Source: an uncultured Algibacter sp.
GTDB lineage: Bacteria; Bacteroidota; Bacteroidia; Flavobacteriales; Flavobacteriaceae
NCBI RefSeq assembly: GCF_947495925.1
Contig: NZ_CANMAU010000004.1
Span: 186,001-250,000, forward strand
Reading direction: 5' to 3'
DNA: 64,000 bases
In this document: positions 42,953 through 52,598 of the stretch, in pieces
How positions within the stretch are numbered: position 1 is the first letter of the stretch
Layout: each line of letters starts with the position of its first letter
The notes under the pieces: model-generated
The model's input: only the letters and a program-made list of their open reading frames with translations
Databases searched by the model: none
What the model was told of the DNA's origin: nothing
Position numbers and translations under genes: made by a program

Positions 42953-43786
42953 ATGAAAAAAATAATTGTACCTATAGATTTTTCTGAACATTCAGAATAC
43001 GCTTTAAAAACAGCCGCTAAATTGGCTAAAAGATATGATGCTGAGTTATTGGCTTTACATATGTTAGAAATGTCGGACATCATGCTTTCTGCCTCTGACG
43101 GTCTTCAAAATCAAAAAGCAGCATTTTTTCTGCAATTGGCTGAACAAAAGTTTGAAACTTTTTTGGATAAAGATTATCTAAAAGGCGTTAAGGTATCCCC
43201 AATAATAAAGCATTTTAAAGTGTTTAGTGAAGTCAATGATGTTGCTTTAAAAAACGATGTCGATTTGATTGTGATGGGGTCGCATGGAGCTAGTGGTATG
43301 AGGGAGTATTTCATAGGATCAAACACTGAAAGAGTTGTGAGGAATGCCGATATACCAGTACTGGTAGTTAAAAATGAATTGAGCAATGTAAACTTTGGAG
43401 TCGTTTCTTTTGCTTGTGATTTTTCTGAAGAATGCATAAAATCTTATTTGAATGCCATGAGCTTATTTAGAGCTATGGATTCTAAAGTCTATCTGGTTTA
43501 TGTGAATCTGCCTAACGATAGGTTTAGAAGTTCCATAGAAATTGAAAAACGCGTCGTGAACTTTTTTACCAAAGCAGATGGTAATTTAGATAAAATGAGT
43601 GATGTGAATTATGTGTCTGATTATAATGTGGAAGATGGTGTTTTAACTTTCTCAAATAAAATAGGCGCAGATTTAATTGCTGTACCTACTCATGGTAAAA
43701 AAGGATTAGCTCACTTTTTTGAGGGTAGTATAGGCGAGGATGTTGCAAACCATTCTACATTACCTGTTATAACTTTTAAAATATAA
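42953..43786 (+). CDS. tandem universal stress protein (UspA)
   Basis: A 277-residue protein with two Usp domains. The first (about 1-145) is complete, with KKIIVPIDFSEHSEYALKTA and the nucleotide-loop-like MGSHGASGMREYFIGSNTERVVRNADIPVLVV. The second (about 148-277) is more diverged, with SFACDFSEECIKSYLNAM and VPTHGKKGLAHFFEGSIGEDVANHSTLPVI. It lies 16 nt after hemN and so probably shares the Fnr-like promoter. Usp proteins commonly accompany low-oxygen regulons. A strong terminator follows. Confidence 0.9.
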   Translation: MKKIIVPIDFSEHSEYALKTAAKLAKRYDAELLALHMLEMSDIMLSASDGLQNQKAAFFLQLAEQKFETFLDKDYLKGVKVSPIIKHFKVFSEVNDVALKNDVDLIVMGSHGASGMREYFIGSNTERVVRNADIPVLVVKNELSNVNFGVVSFACDFSEECIKSYLNAMSLFRAMDSKVYLVYVNLPNDRFRSSIEIEKRVVNFFTKADGNLDKMSDVNYVSDYNVEDGVLTFSNKIGADLIAVPTHGKKGLAHFFEGSIGEDVANHSTLPVITFKI

Positions 43787-43809
43787 TAATGAGTGACTAA
43801 CTCAAATTA

Positions 43810-43844
43810 AAAAAGGAGGTGTTTAAATAAAACATCTCCTTTTT
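43810..43844. terminator. bidirectional terminator between uspA and tolC-like genes
   Basis: GGAGGTGTTT and AAACATCTCC form a stem with one G-T pair. It is flanked by A and T runs on both sides, so it can serve the rightward hemN/usp unit and the leftward exporter operon. Confidence 0.85.
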
Positions 43845-43847
43845 ATT

Positions 43848-45266
43848 TTACAGTATTGAAAGAGCCAATACATTAAATAGATTTGCTTTTGTATTAAAGA
43901 AGTCGTTTTCAATTGAAATGGCTTTAAGCTTAGCATCAATCAATTTAGATTCTCTTGAGTTTACTAGAAATAAAGAGCTTTCTCCTAAAAAGAATTTACG
44001 TTCTTCTGCAGTTAACATTTTATCATAATCTTCAACAATAATTTCGGTGTAATCATTTTGTAAAAGAAAGGATTCTAATTCTTGATTAATGGCATTAATT
44101 TTATTTTTTAACGCTACTTTGGCAGATTGAATTTCATATTGTGTGTCTTGCAGTTTAATTTTAGCCAACTTTAAATCACCACGTTCTTTTCTTAAAAACA
44201 AGGGAAAACTTATGTTTACACCGCTTTTATAATTTGAAGAATTAAAAGAATTTATGGATTCAGGAGTTTCTGAAAGAAAATTATATTGCAAATCTATTTG
44301 CGGTAAAAGGTTATTCATCTTTAAGCGTTTTTCAACGTTCAAACTTTGAAATTTGTAATCTAAAGACTTAAGCTTTGGGTGTTCATCCAAATTCATATTT
44401 TCAATATCTAAAATAGATGTATTCAAAGTATTGTCGATAGTCTTGAATATATTAATATCGGGAATAACCCCATCGTTAATTTCTATTGGTGTGTTTTCGT
44501 TTAACCAGAGGTAATTAGATAATTCCAAGGACGATTTAATAAATTTTATTCTTGATTTTTCAAGGTTTAACTTTCTATTGTTTAATGTAATTCTTGCTTC
44601 AAGAGTATCAATTGCTGGTTTGTCACCGACCTCATAACTCTTTTTAATACCATCAAAGCGCATTTGGGCATTATCTAAGAAATCCTCAAAAACGCGCTTT
44701 TCGTTGTATGTTTTTAGCCAATTAAAATAAGAAACAGTGGCATCAAAAAGAATGTTATTCACTAATAACTGGCGGTCTGCTTTGGCTTGATTGACAAACA
44801 TTTTAGCCTGTTTTAACATGGCCATTCTTCTATTAGTCAATAGTCCTTTTGCTACAGATACAGATACACCAACACTATATAAACCATCTGCAGGAACGCT
44901 AGATTCAGGATTTAAAAAGACACCGGTGTTTTCTTCAAAGTTTCCTTTTAGCTCAATACCATACCAGGTAGGTATTTTAAATGCAGCGTTCAGCTTGTCA
45001 TAGTATTCAGTATTTTTAAACTTCTTCCTGTCGTAATCTACTTCTAATTTGGGGTCGAAAGCGCCTCTCGATTTCATTAGTTTAGCTTCACTTTCAGTAA
45101 TTATTAGGTTAGCCTGTTTGACTATGGGATGAAATGCTTTGACATAACCTAAATATTCTGATAGGCTAATAACCGATGTGCTGTCTTTACCAAAAACAGG
45201 AAAGCTATCTTGAGCCCAAAGTGTTGAACTCAAGAGAAGTAATATGTTTAGTATGAGTAATCTCAT
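43848..45266 (-). CDS. TolC-family outer-membrane channel of the TetR-linked exporter
   Basis: A 472-residue outer-membrane factor with a signal peptide (about 1-18) and two helical repeats (SLSEYLGYVKAFHPIVKQANLII at the front; SGVNISFPLFLRKERGDLKLAKIKL opening the second). Its start overlaps the adaptor stop by 4 nt (ATGA). It is the last gene of a TetR / ABC / HlyD / TolC operon that is distinct from the exporter at the left end of the window. Confidence 0.9.
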   Translation of the reverse strand: MRLLILNILLLLSSTLWAQDSFPVFGKDSTSVISLSEYLGYVKAFHPIVKQANLIITESEAKLMKSRGAFDPKLEVDYDRKKFKNTEYYDKLNAAFKIPTWYGIELKGNFEENTGVFLNPESSVPADGLYSVGVSVSVAKGLLTNRRMAMLKQAKMFVNQAKADRQLLVNNILFDATVSYFNWLKTYNEKRVFEDFLDNAQMRFDGIKKSYEVGDKPAIDTLEARITLNNRKLNLEKSRIKFIKSSLELSNYLWLNENTPIEINDGVIPDINIFKTIDNTLNTSILDIENMNLDEHPKLKSLDYKFQSLNVEKRLKMNNLLPQIDLQYNFLSETPESINSFNSSNYKSGVNISFPLFLRKERGDLKLAKIKLQDTQYEIQSAKVALKNKINAINQELESFLLQNDYTEIIVEDYDKMLTAEERKFFLGESSLFLVNSRESKLIDAKLKAISIENDFFNTKANLFNVLALSIL

Positions 45267-46621
45267 TTTTTGTCTTTTTTTGAGGCTGTTTTACTTCCTT
45301 CAGGTTGGTAATAATTTGGAGGGAAACTGTTTATTTGACGCCAAAGCTCAAACCAAATAGGAACATCTTCTAAAAGCGCAATAGTTTTTGCTCCAGAACC
45401 TACTCTAACAGCTTCGGGCCATTCATGGTCCTTTTCGTCTGGAGCTAATAAAACTCTGTATTTTCCATTAGGACTTATAAAACGCTCAATAGCCACGACT
45501 TTTGCTCCATAAGTTCCATAAGACACATTGGGCCATCCGCTAAATACAATGGCAGGCCATCCGTCAAACTGGACACGTACTTCCTCTCCTATATGAAGTA
45601 ATGGTAAATCTATGGGTCTCACAAAAGTTTCAACAGCCATATCATAATTGGCTGGCATAATGCCTACTAATTCTGCACCTTCTTTAAAAGTTACACCTAT
45701 ACCTCCTGTCATGGCTTTGTTGATAAACCCATCTTGAGGAGCTGTAACGTAAAGTAAACTGTTTCGCTTTTTGTAATTACTATAAGCATTTTCAAGTTTA
45801 GTAACCTGCGCTTGGGTGTCATAACCACTGGATTGAGCAGTAAACATATCGCTTTGCGCCTTCGATATTTTATCGGCAAAAACAGCATTGGTTCTTGATA
45901 ATTCTAATCTAGAATTAATAACTTCGTTTTGGCTAGTCAGATATTTGTTTTCTTGAGAAATAAATTTGGCTTGACTTTCTTGAAGTTTTAATCGTTTTTC
46001 TTCAACATCCCTTACAGCTTTTAAGCCTTCTTGCTGTAAGGTTTGAATTCGATTGAATTGAGTTTCTGCAATTTTTAAATTTGTTTTAGCGGCTTCTAGG
46101 TCGATACTGTCACTTTTTACTTTTAATCGTGATTGCATCAACTTATTCTGAGTCTGTTCAAGTTTTAGTTTTTGCTCGTATTTTAGAGCATCAATTTGCC
46201 TGTTTAAGGCATCCACTTTGCCTTCATATGCAGTAACAGAAGAGGTTTTGGCTTGAATTTGATCGTTCGTTCTTTCTACTAATTTATCATCAAAGTAGTC
46301 ACTTTTTATTTCGGAAATTCTTAGAATAGTGTCTCCCTGTTTAACAAAATCACCTTCCTGAACAAACCATTCCTCAATACGACCCGGTATTTGAGATTGT
46401 ATATGCTGTGGGCGCTGATTGGGTTTTAAGGTGGTTACTACGCCTTGGCCTGTTATATTTTGAGTCCATGGTAAGAATAAAACGATAAACAAAATGATAG
46501 CCGCGGCAAGAAGAAAACGGTTAAAGTATTTATAGTAAACCTTTTCCATTAAATTCTGGCCTGACTTAAATTTAGAAAGGTCTATCCTTTTATTTAATTG
46601 ATTATGAGATATATTGAGCAT
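45263..46621 (-). CDS. HlyD-type adaptor of the TetR-linked exporter
   Basis: A 452-residue membrane-fusion protein with one membrane segment (about 33-52), a lipoyl half (IPGRIEEWFVQEGDFVKQGDTILRI, in parts) and a very long coiled-coil hairpin (about 115-295) rich in Gln, Lys and Leu. The second lipoyl half (YVTAPQDGFINKAMTGG) and a beta-barrel follow. The hairpin is longer than in the adaptor at 2437, like type 1 secretion adaptors. It has a 3-nt gap to the ABC gene and a 4-nt overlap with the TolC gene. It probably links the ABC membrane protein to the channel. Confidence 0.9.
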   Translation of the reverse strand: MLNISHNQLNKRIDLSKFKSGQNLMEKVYYKYFNRFLLAAAIILFIVLFLPWTQNITGQGVVTTLKPNQRPQHIQSQIPGRIEEWFVQEGDFVKQGDTILRISEIKSDYFDDKLVERTNDQIQAKTSSVTAYEGKVDALNRQIDALKYEQKLKLEQTQNKLMQSRLKVKSDSIDLEAAKTNLKIAETQFNRIQTLQQEGLKAVRDVEEKRLKLQESQAKFISQENKYLTSQNEVINSRLELSRTNAVFADKISKAQSDMFTAQSSGYDTQAQVTKLENAYSNYKKRNSLLYVTAPQDGFINKAMTGGIGVTFKEGAELVGIMPANYDMAVETFVRPIDLPLLHIGEEVRVQFDGWPAIVFSGWPNVSYGTYGAKVVAIERFISPNGKYRVLLAPDEKDHEWPEAVRVGSGAKTIALLEDVPIWFELWRQINSFPPNYYQPEGSKTASKKDKK

Positions 46622-46624
46622 TAT

Positions 46625-48289
46625 TTATTTTTTAGTTTTAACTATTCCTTTTTCTAAAGTGATAACTTCGCTACACTTATTTGCCCAACCATCACTGCTA
46701 CTTACTACAACTAATGCCCATGGTTGGTCTTTGTGCGTTAAGTAATCAATAATAGCGCTGGTTTCTCCTTTGTTAAAACGGTCCAAGGCATCTTCAAGAA
46801 TTAAAACTTTAGGTTTTTTTAAGATGGCTCTGGCTAAAACAATTTTTTTGGCAAGTGTAAAAGACATTTGTCTTCCATCAGGATAAAGTATAGTCTTTAG
46901 TCCGTTAGGTTGTTCTTTAATGAAGTTTTTTAGCCCAACTTTATTAAGTACGTCATGAATGTCTTCATCAGAAATAGTTGGGTTTCCAAAAGTCAAATTA
47001 TCTTTAATTGTACCTTCAAATGGTGTCTCGTCCGATAGCGATAATCCCAGTTGCGATCGGTAAAAGTTTAAATGTAAACTATTAATAGACATGTCATTGA
47101 CGTAAAGGTTACCGCTAGTAGGCTGAACAACTCCTGAAATTAAGCGAAGTAGAGTCGATTTCCCAGATCCGCTTTCTCCTTTCACTAGAATTCTGCTATT
47201 CGGTTCAATCTTTAATTGGATATCTTTTAAAATATGCTTGTCTCGGTTAGAAACTTCATATGTCACATGATCCAATTCAATATGAATACCCTTATTAAAC
47301 TGGGGTGCTTCACCATCTTGACTTTCCATCTTTTTATCTACGATTTGTCCTATTTTTTCAAGTGAGGTTAACGTATCGTAGAAAGATTCCAAACCTAGAA
47401 TAAGCTTTTCCACAGAAGCAATCACAAGAAGTATAATGATTTCGGCTGCAACGAATTGGCCAATATTCATTTCTTGATTCAATACTAATGCACCTCCAAT
47501 TAAAAGTAGGCTAGCGGTTACAATAACTTTGAAACTAATCATTTGAATATATTGAAGAATCAATACCTTAAAATGACTTTCTCTGGCTTTAAGGTAATCG
47601 TTTACCAAATCATCATTTTTACTTATTCCTAGACTCGTGCTTCCAGATAATTTGAAACTAATTACGGAACGCGCAATCTCTTGTATCCAATGGGCAACTT
47701 TGTATTTGTTTTTTGATTCTTTTAAACTAGTATCGAGTCCTTTTTTTGCTGTAAACTTAAATACTACAAAAATGAGTACTAAAAGAAGTAAGCCAAATAT
47801 TATAAAGAAGGGATGGTAAAATGACAGGAGGATAAGTGCAAAAAGAATTTGCAAAACTGCTGTTGGTACGTCGATTAGTATTTTAGATAGACTTTTCTGT
47901 ATCGTTAAGGTATCAAAAAAACGATTTGCCAATTCTGGTGGATAATAGTTACGCAGTTCAGACATTTTAATTTTAGGAAACCTATAACTTAACTCGAATG
48001 ATGATCGTGTAAAAATACGTTGCTGAATCGTTTCAATAATGCGTAATTGCATAAGTTGTAAAGCTCCTGCAAACGCAACGCCTAAGGTTACAAGAGTCAC
48101 TAAAACGATCCAAGAAGTGGATACCTGTGCGCCTTGAATTAGATTTATAATAGCTTGAATTCCTAGGGGTAAAGACAGCGAAATAACACCAGAAAAGATG
48201 GCATAGTAAAATATTTGCAAAATGTCTTTTCTTTCAAGCTGTAATAATCCTAGCAATCTTTGCCATGGGGTCATTGATGGTTGAACCAT
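46625..48289 (-). CDS. ABC exporter (membrane plus ATPase domains), degenerate ATPase
   Basis: A 554-residue fused exporter half-transporter: six membrane helices (about 25-300) followed by an ATPase domain (about 335-554). There is no N-terminal C39 peptidase domain. Walker A is intact (GESGSGKST, 371-379), but the other motifs are altered. The Q-loop glutamine position reads S (LSLSDETPFEG). The signature LSGGQ is replaced by MSFTL (475-479). The Walker B D-E pair is swapped to E499-D500. The H-loop histidine region is SSS (530-532). As a homodimer it would have two defective ATP sites, so it may hydrolyse ATP poorly or act as a regulatory or structural partner. The reading frame is intact, arguing for a retained function. 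Confidence 0.88.
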   Translation of the reverse strand: MVQPSMTPWQRLLGLLQLERKDILQIFYYAIFSGVISLSLPLGIQAIINLIQGAQVSTSWIVLVTLVTLGVAFAGALQLMQLRIIETIQQRIFTRSSFELSYRFPKIKMSELRNYYPPELANRFFDTLTIQKSLSKILIDVPTAVLQILFALILLSFYHPFFIIFGLLLLVLIFVVFKFTAKKGLDTSLKESKNKYKVAHWIQEIARSVISFKLSGSTSLGISKNDDLVNDYLKARESHFKVLILQYIQMISFKVIVTASLLLIGGALVLNQEMNIGQFVAAEIIILLVIASVEKLILGLESFYDTLTSLEKIGQIVDKKMESQDGEAPQFNKGIHIELDHVTYEVSNRDKHILKDIQLKIEPNSRILVKGESGSGKSTLLRLISGVVQPTSGNLYVNDMSINSLHLNFYRSQLGLSLSDETPFEGTIKDNLTFGNPTISDEDIHDVLNKVGLKNFIKEQPNGLKTILYPDGRQMSFTLAKKIVLARAILKKPKVLILEDALDRFNKGETSAIIDYLTHKDQPWALVVVSSSDGWANKCSEVITLEKGIVKTKK

Positions 48290-48291
48290 AT

Positions 48292-48966
48292 TTATAATTT
48301 TAGGGCGTTTAAGGTTAAGTTGATATAGAAATCAGAAGGAGTAACACCGTCTTTGCAATCTGTCATGGATGAAAAATGGTCTCTTAAAAAGTGCTGGTGT
48401 AGGCTACCTTCAATAATAGTACTTGCTAAAGATGATGCGTATTGGTAATTAGGAACGGTTTGAGTTATAATGTCTCTCAACCTGTGAATAACACGTTTAT
48501 AGATAACAAAATATCCGTCTTTATTTTCTTGGTCAACTTCTTTGGTTAGGAAGGATTTTGAATTTTCGTTAATAATTATTCTATTTAAAACAATCTCATT
48601 GATATGTGAAAAATTACTGTCCTCTTTAGTTGTTCTACATACAATATCAATGGCCTTTTTTAGTTTTTCGGTGGCATTATTAATGCTATGTGTTTCAAAC
48701 ACCAATTGATATTCAATCCAGGCCCAATACCAAGAAGATAAGTAAAGTAATAACTTGTGTTTACTCTCAAAATAACGATAAATAGAGCTTTCGTTAGAAC
48801 CAATAATAATCCCTAGCTTTTTAAAGGTAAAACTGTCAAAACCAATCTCATTAATTAACAAGATACTATGTTCTATAATGCGTTTACCTAGCGCAGAAGA
48901 CTCAGGGTCTTTTACAAAGATTTTCTCTGGTACCGCAATCTTCAAATTTGAAAGTAAATTATGCAT
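48292..48966 (-). CDS. TetR/AcrR-family regulator of the exporter operon
   Basis: A 224-residue regulator with an N-terminal TetR-type helix-turn-helix ([22 protein letters not shown], then [21 protein letters not shown]) and a helical ligand-binding C-terminal domain. A longer frame reaches 49068, but its extra residues are hydrophobic and unlike any TetR N-terminus and would cover the operator. The start at 48966 is therefore chosen. It opens the operon TetR / ABC / HlyD / TolC with a 2-nt gap to the ABC gene. A 27-nt perfect palindrome lies 20 nt upstream of its start codon, as expected for autorepression. Confidence 0.85.
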   Translation of the reverse strand: MHNLLSNLKIAVPEKIFVKDPESSALGKRIIEHSILLINEIGFDSFTFKKLGIIIGSNESSIYRYFESKHKLLLYLSSWYWAWIEYQLVFETHSINNATEKLKKAIDIVCRTTKEDSNFSHINEIVLNRIIINENSKSFLTKEVDQENKDGYFVIYKRVIHRLRDIITQTVPNYQYASSLASTIIEGSLHQHFLRDHFSSMTDCKDGVTPSDFYINLTLNALKL

Positions 48967-48985
48967 AATTAAATTATTTAATTGC

Positions 48986-49012
48986 AAAAATAATAGTATT
49001 ACTATTATTTTT
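48986..49012. promoter_or_regulatory. TetR-type operator, 27-nt perfect palindrome
   Basis: Two 13-nt arms, AAAAATAATAGTA and TACTATTATTTTT, surround a single central T. The palindrome sits 20 nt upstream of the TetR-family start codon and 133 nt upstream of the divergent dehydrogenase gene. It is the obvious candidate operator for the TetR-family protein. Confidence 0.75.
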
Positions 49013-49110
49013 GAAAACAAAGCTATTGCTTTTATAGATTGCTCTATAGAACTTCTCGATTTTACCATTTATTCTCCGTTTATGACATCTATTTTATTCT
49101 TATCTCATCT

Positions 49111-49118
49111 TAATTTTG
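49111..49118 (+). promoter_or_regulatory. -7 element of the short-chain dehydrogenase gene
   Basis: TAATTTTG is a perfect TAnnTTTG match ending 27 nt before the ATG at 49145. No clear -33 TTTG is found at the expected distance, so an activator or a weak upstream half is possible. Confidence 0.4.
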
Positions 49119-49144
49119 AACCTATAATTAAAACAAAAAATACT

Positions 49145-49894
49145 ATGAAAAAAAGAGCATTAATAATTGGCGGAAGCAGTGGTATAGGGAAAGCAACTGC
49201 AAATAATTTACTTGCAGATCATGTTGAAGTGCACATCGTTGGGACTAATTCATTAAAATTGGAAGCCTTTAAAAAGGAGCGCCCAGATAATCTGATAATT
49301 CACAAGATTGATATCACAGATTCGACTAGTGTAGATCGTTTAAACGGCATAATTGGTGATTTTGATAATCTTGATTATTTAGTAAATGCTTCAGGGATTT
49401 TTGGACCTAAATCATTTTTGGAGCATACAAAGGCAGATTATGATTCTTATTTAGACTTAAATAGAGGGTTCTTTTTTATAACGCAAGCCGCATCAAAAAA
49501 AATGTCGGAAACCCAAGGAGGAGCAATTGTAAATGTGGGTTCAATGTGGGCTAAGCAAGCTGTAAAAGCAACACCTTCATCAGCATATTCTATGCAAAAG
49601 GCAGGATTACACAGTTTAACCCAACATCTGGCTATGGAACTTGCTGATCATAAAATTAGAGTGAATGCTGTCTCTCCTGCTGTAGTTGAAACACCAGTTT
49701 ACGAAAGTGTTTTTGGAGGGAAGGTTGAAGCACATGAAGCCTTGCAAAACTTTCATGGTTTTCACCCAGTTGGAAGAAATGGTAAAGCGCAGGATGTTGC
49801 GGATACAATTTCATATTTATTATCAGATAAGGCATCATGGATAACTGGAGTTATTTGGGATACTGATGGCGGCGTAATGGCGGGAAGAAATTAA
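49145..49894 (+). CDS. short-chain dehydrogenase/reductase
   Basis: A 249-residue SDR oxidoreductase. The Rossmann motif GGSSGIG (9-15), NASG (81-84), catalytic S133 (NVGSMW), Y148 and K152 (YSMQK) are all present, and the C-terminus ([19 protein letters not shown]) is typical of classical SDRs. The frame is open upstream to 48878, but the ATG at 49145 gives the standard N-terminus. The substrate cannot be predicted. It precedes an amine oxidase and an AraC regulator reading the same way and is divergent from the TetR operon, so the TetR operator could also influence it. Confidence 0.9.
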   Translation: MKKRALIIGGSSGIGKATANNLLADHVEVHIVGTNSLKLEAFKKERPDNLIIHKIDITDSTSVDRLNGIIGDFDNLDYLVNASGIFGPKSFLEHTKADYDSYLDLNRGFFFITQAASKKMSETQGGAIVNVGSMWAKQAVKATPSSAYSMQKAGLHSLTQHLAMELADHKIRVNAVSPAVVETPVYESVFGGKVEAHEALQNFHGFHPVGRNGKAQDVADTISYLLSDKASWITGVIWDTDGGVMAGRN

Positions 49895-49947
49895 GACTAC
49901 AATTATTGATATTTAAAACAAAATATTGTAGGTTATCCCAAATATAA

Positions 49948-50994
49948 ATGATAAAAAGAGCGTTTAAACATATTATTATTGGAGCAGGCGTTTCAGGTTT
50001 AACGTCTGCTTATCAATTATTACAACAAGGGGAAACGGACTTTTTAGTTTTGGAAGGGCGTCATCGCATAGGCGGACGTATATTTACAGAAAACGATATT
50101 GATTTAGGAGCGACATGGTTTCAAGGATACCATGAAAACCTAATTCGATTTATGAAAGAATTAAACATTCAAAAGTTTAATCAGTATTCTGAAGGCCGAA
50201 ATATTTTGGTTTATAACTCTATGGCTCCGGCACATTATTTTGAAACAGATCAAACTCAATCATCTGCATTTCGAATGGCTGGTGGTTCAAATCTGCTCAT
50301 AAAAGCATTAGCAAATTCTATTAAAGATAAAATTGTTTTAGATACAACAGTTTCTAGCATTATTGAACAGCCTAACCATGTGAAAATAGTAGCTGGCAAA
50401 CAAGAGTTTTTATCTAAAAACGTTATCGTTACATTACCACCTAAATTAGCTGTTCAATTAGAGTATTCTCCTAGGTTACCAAAAGAGCTTACAGAGGTAA
50501 TGGATAAAACGCATACTTGGATGAGTAATGCTATTAAAGTATGTATAAGTTTTAATACGCCGTTTTGGAGAGCTCATGATTTATCAGGAACTATTATTGG
50601 GCAAATTGGACCGGTAACAGAGTTATACGATCATACAAATTCAAATCAAACGGTTTTTAGTTTAATGGGTTTCGTTAATGAAGGTTTACGTGATGTTTCT
50701 CATGAGGATAGAAAAGAAACTATTTTATTATATCTTCAAAAATATTTAGGAAACGAAATTAGAAACTACATTGGATACGTTGAGAAAGACTGGTCTCAAG
50801 ATAAGTTTACTAATTGTCAAACTATAAAATCAACTTATATGTTGCCGCAATATGGTAACCAGATGTTTGATGCGTTTTATATGAATGATAAATTACTTTT
50901 TTCTGGAACAGAAACATCCCCGGTTTATGGAGGGTACCTAGAAGGAGCTATTTATAGTGGTATTAGAGCTGCGAAATATGTTGTAAATTCATAA
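49948..50994 (+). CDS. FAD-dependent amine oxidase
   Basis: A 348-residue flavoprotein of the monoamine oxidase class. The N-terminal FAD-binding motif (HIIIGAGVSGLTSAY), the GG motif (EGRHRIGGRIFT) and the C-terminal flavin contact (LFSGTETSPVYGGYLEGAIYSG, in parts) are present. It is shorter than eukaryotic MAOs and lacks any signal peptide, so it is cytoplasmic. An aromatic W in DLGATWFQGYHENL fits the family. It probably oxidises a primary or secondary amine. It lies between the SDR and the AraC-family regulator and may form one catabolic or detoxifying unit with them. Confidence 0.85.
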   Translation: MIKRAFKHIIIGAGVSGLTSAYQLLQQGETDFLVLEGRHRIGGRIFTENDIDLGATWFQGYHENLIRFMKELNIQKFNQYSEGRNILVYNSMAPAHYFETDQTQSSAFRMAGGSNLLIKALANSIKDKIVLDTTVSSIIEQPNHVKIVAGKQEFLSKNVIVTLPPKLAVQLEYSPRLPKELTEVMDKTHTWMSNAIKVCISFNTPFWRAHDLSGTIIGQIGPVTELYDHTNSNQTVFSLMGFVNEGLRDVSHEDRKETILLYLQKYLGNEIRNYIGYVEKDWSQDKFTNCQTIKSTYMLPQYGNQMFDAFYMNDKLLFSGTETSPVYGGYLEGAIYSGIRAAKYVVNS

Positions 50995-51030
50995 TCTAAA
51001 ATTACCCTTAGTTTGGGATCTTATTAATTT

Positions 51031-51894
51031 ATGAAAATAGAGCAATATCATTTACATAAAGAACATCCTGAGAAATTACAATTTCAAATCTATGATTTAG
51101 AATCGTATTTAAAAGAAAGTGGCGTACACGCTCAAAAGCCACATTCACATAGCTTTTATCAAATTATTTGGATTTATAACCAAGGCGGAGTTCATTACGT
51201 TGATTTTGATGCTTTTAAAGTAGAAAATCAAACGGTACTTTTTGTTTCAAAAAATCAAATACACTATTTTGATAAGGAAGCTTCTCATGAGGGTGTAATT
51301 ATTCATTTTAATGAAAGCTTTTTGAGCCAATCTGATATCGACATTTTTTTAAAATATAATGTTTTTAATAATATAAGCAGACCATTTCAGTATTTGAATC
51401 AAAATACAATTGAATTGGCAACTACTTATCACGATTTAATAAAAGATGAGTTTAGTAAACATAATGCTTTTGGATATCAAGAGGTTATTAGGTATTTATT
51501 AAAATCATTACTCATTGTTTTTGAGCGGGCTCATACTGATGTTGAAAAAATATCAGAAGCTCATAATAGTCAGTATAAACTAATGTTTTTGAGATTTAAA
51601 GAACTTATAGAAATGCATTATCAAGAGCATTATTCGGTTAAAGATTATGCTCGAGTTCTGAATATGTCCTCTAAAACACTTTCTGTTCTTACCAAAGAAA
51701 TAAGTAATAAAACACCATCGGTTTTAATTTCGGAACGCCTTATTCTAGAAGCGGAACGATTATTAGCGTTTACAAGCTTGCAAGTAAATGAGATAGCCTA
51801 TCGCTTGGGATTTGAAGATGCGTCGTATTTTATAAAGTATTTTAAAAGGCATTTAAAAAAATCTCCAAAAGTATACCGCGAGATGCGCTTATAA
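51031..51894 (+). CDS. AraC-family transcriptional regulator
   Basis: A 287-residue regulator with an N-terminal cupin-like sensor domain (HSHSFYQIIWIYNQGGVHYVDF, in parts) and a C-terminal double helix-turn-helix (about 185-287) with YSVKDYARVLNMSSKTLSVL and LQVNEIAYRLGFEDASYFIKYFKRHLKKSPKVYR, the usual AraC ending. It lies 36 nt after the amine oxidase gene. It likely responds to a metabolite of the adjoining SDR / amine oxidase pair. Its 3' end abuts the convergent TauE/SafE gene with 1 nt between them. Confidence 0.9.
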   Translation: MKIEQYHLHKEHPEKLQFQIYDLESYLKESGVHAQKPHSHSFYQIIWIYNQGGVHYVDFDAFKVENQTVLFVSKNQIHYFDKEASHEGVIIHFNESFLSQSDIDIFLKYNVFNNISRPFQYLNQNTIELATTYHDLIKDEFSKHNAFGYQEVIRYLLKSLLIVFERAHTDVEKISEAHNSQYKLMFLRFKELIEMHYQEHYSVKDYARVLNMSSKTLSVLTKEISNKTPSVLISERLILEAERLLAFTSLQVNEIAYRLGFEDASYFIKYFKRHLKKSPKVYREMRL

Positions 51895-51895
51895 A

Positions 51896-52597
51896 TCAAT
51901 GGCACTCTATACCACTAGAAATAGCCTCATGTATTGGAGCGGGGGACAAGTAAGGAATTCCTAAACCTAAACCTCTTAAAATAAAAAGGGCACCAATAAT
52001 AACTACGAAAACAGGTATTATTTGTTGAATACGCTGTCTGGCATTACCTTTTAAAAAGTTACTCAAATAAATTGCGGTAGTCATTAAAGGGATGGTTCCC
52101 ATTCCAAAAACCACCATATACAAGCTCCCGTTTAAAGCGTTTCCGCCTGCAATAGCTGCAAAAACGGCCATATAAACAAGACCGCATGGCAGAAAACCAT
52201 TTAAAAAGCCAATCGTTAAAAAGGTGTCTAACGATTTTTTTTTCATGGCACTACCTAACCAATATTTAACTTTGGATATGCCACCGTAAATAGGTTTTGA
52301 AAAATTATATTTGTTAAAAGTTTTCTGAGGAATCAAAACCATCAAAATCATTATTATGCCAATAGCAATAGATAGCTGCTGCTGAAAACCAAAAAGATAA
52401 AGACTCCTTCCAATTAAGCCAAAAACAAGCCCTATTAGGCTGTAAGTGAGTAGTCTGCCAATATGGTAAATGGCTATTTGCGATACTTTTTTTACGTGGT
52501 TTGTACGGTCAACAGGAAGCATAAAAGCAATCGGGCCACACATGCCCACACAGTGAAAACTTCCTAATAGCCCCAATAAAAATGCCGAAACTAGCAT
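51896..52597 (-). CDS. TauE/SafE-like membrane protein of the cbb3 locus
   Basis: A 233-residue protein with six or more membrane helices and the opening LLGSFHCVGMCGPIAFML, whose C-x3-C is typical of the sulfite exporter TauE/SafE family members that accompany cbb3 oxidase genes. A second motif, GFLNGFLPCGLVYMAVFAA, follows mid-protein. Members in this context are thought to take part in copper supply for the oxidase rather than sulfite export, by genomic association. It starts 1 nt after the ccoH stop and ends the leftward oxidase operon. Confidence 0.85.
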   Translation of the reverse strand: MLVSAFLLGLLGSFHCVGMCGPIAFMLPVDRTNHVKKVSQIAIYHIGRLLTYSLIGLVFGLIGRSLYLFGFQQQLSIAIGIIMILMVLIPQKTFNKYNFSKPIYGGISKVKYWLGSAMKKKSLDTFLTIGFLNGFLPCGLVYMAVFAAIAGGNALNGSLYMVVFGMGTIPLMTTAIYLSNFLKGNARQRIQQIIPVFVVIIGALFILRGLGLGIPYLSPAPIHEAISSGIECH

Positions 52598-52598
52598 G

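Noticed and set aside
48878-49144. N-terminal extension of the short-chain dehydrogenase, and the 49068 start of the TetR-family gene
   Set aside because: Both extensions lie outside the family N-termini and cover the 27-nt operator and the -7 element.
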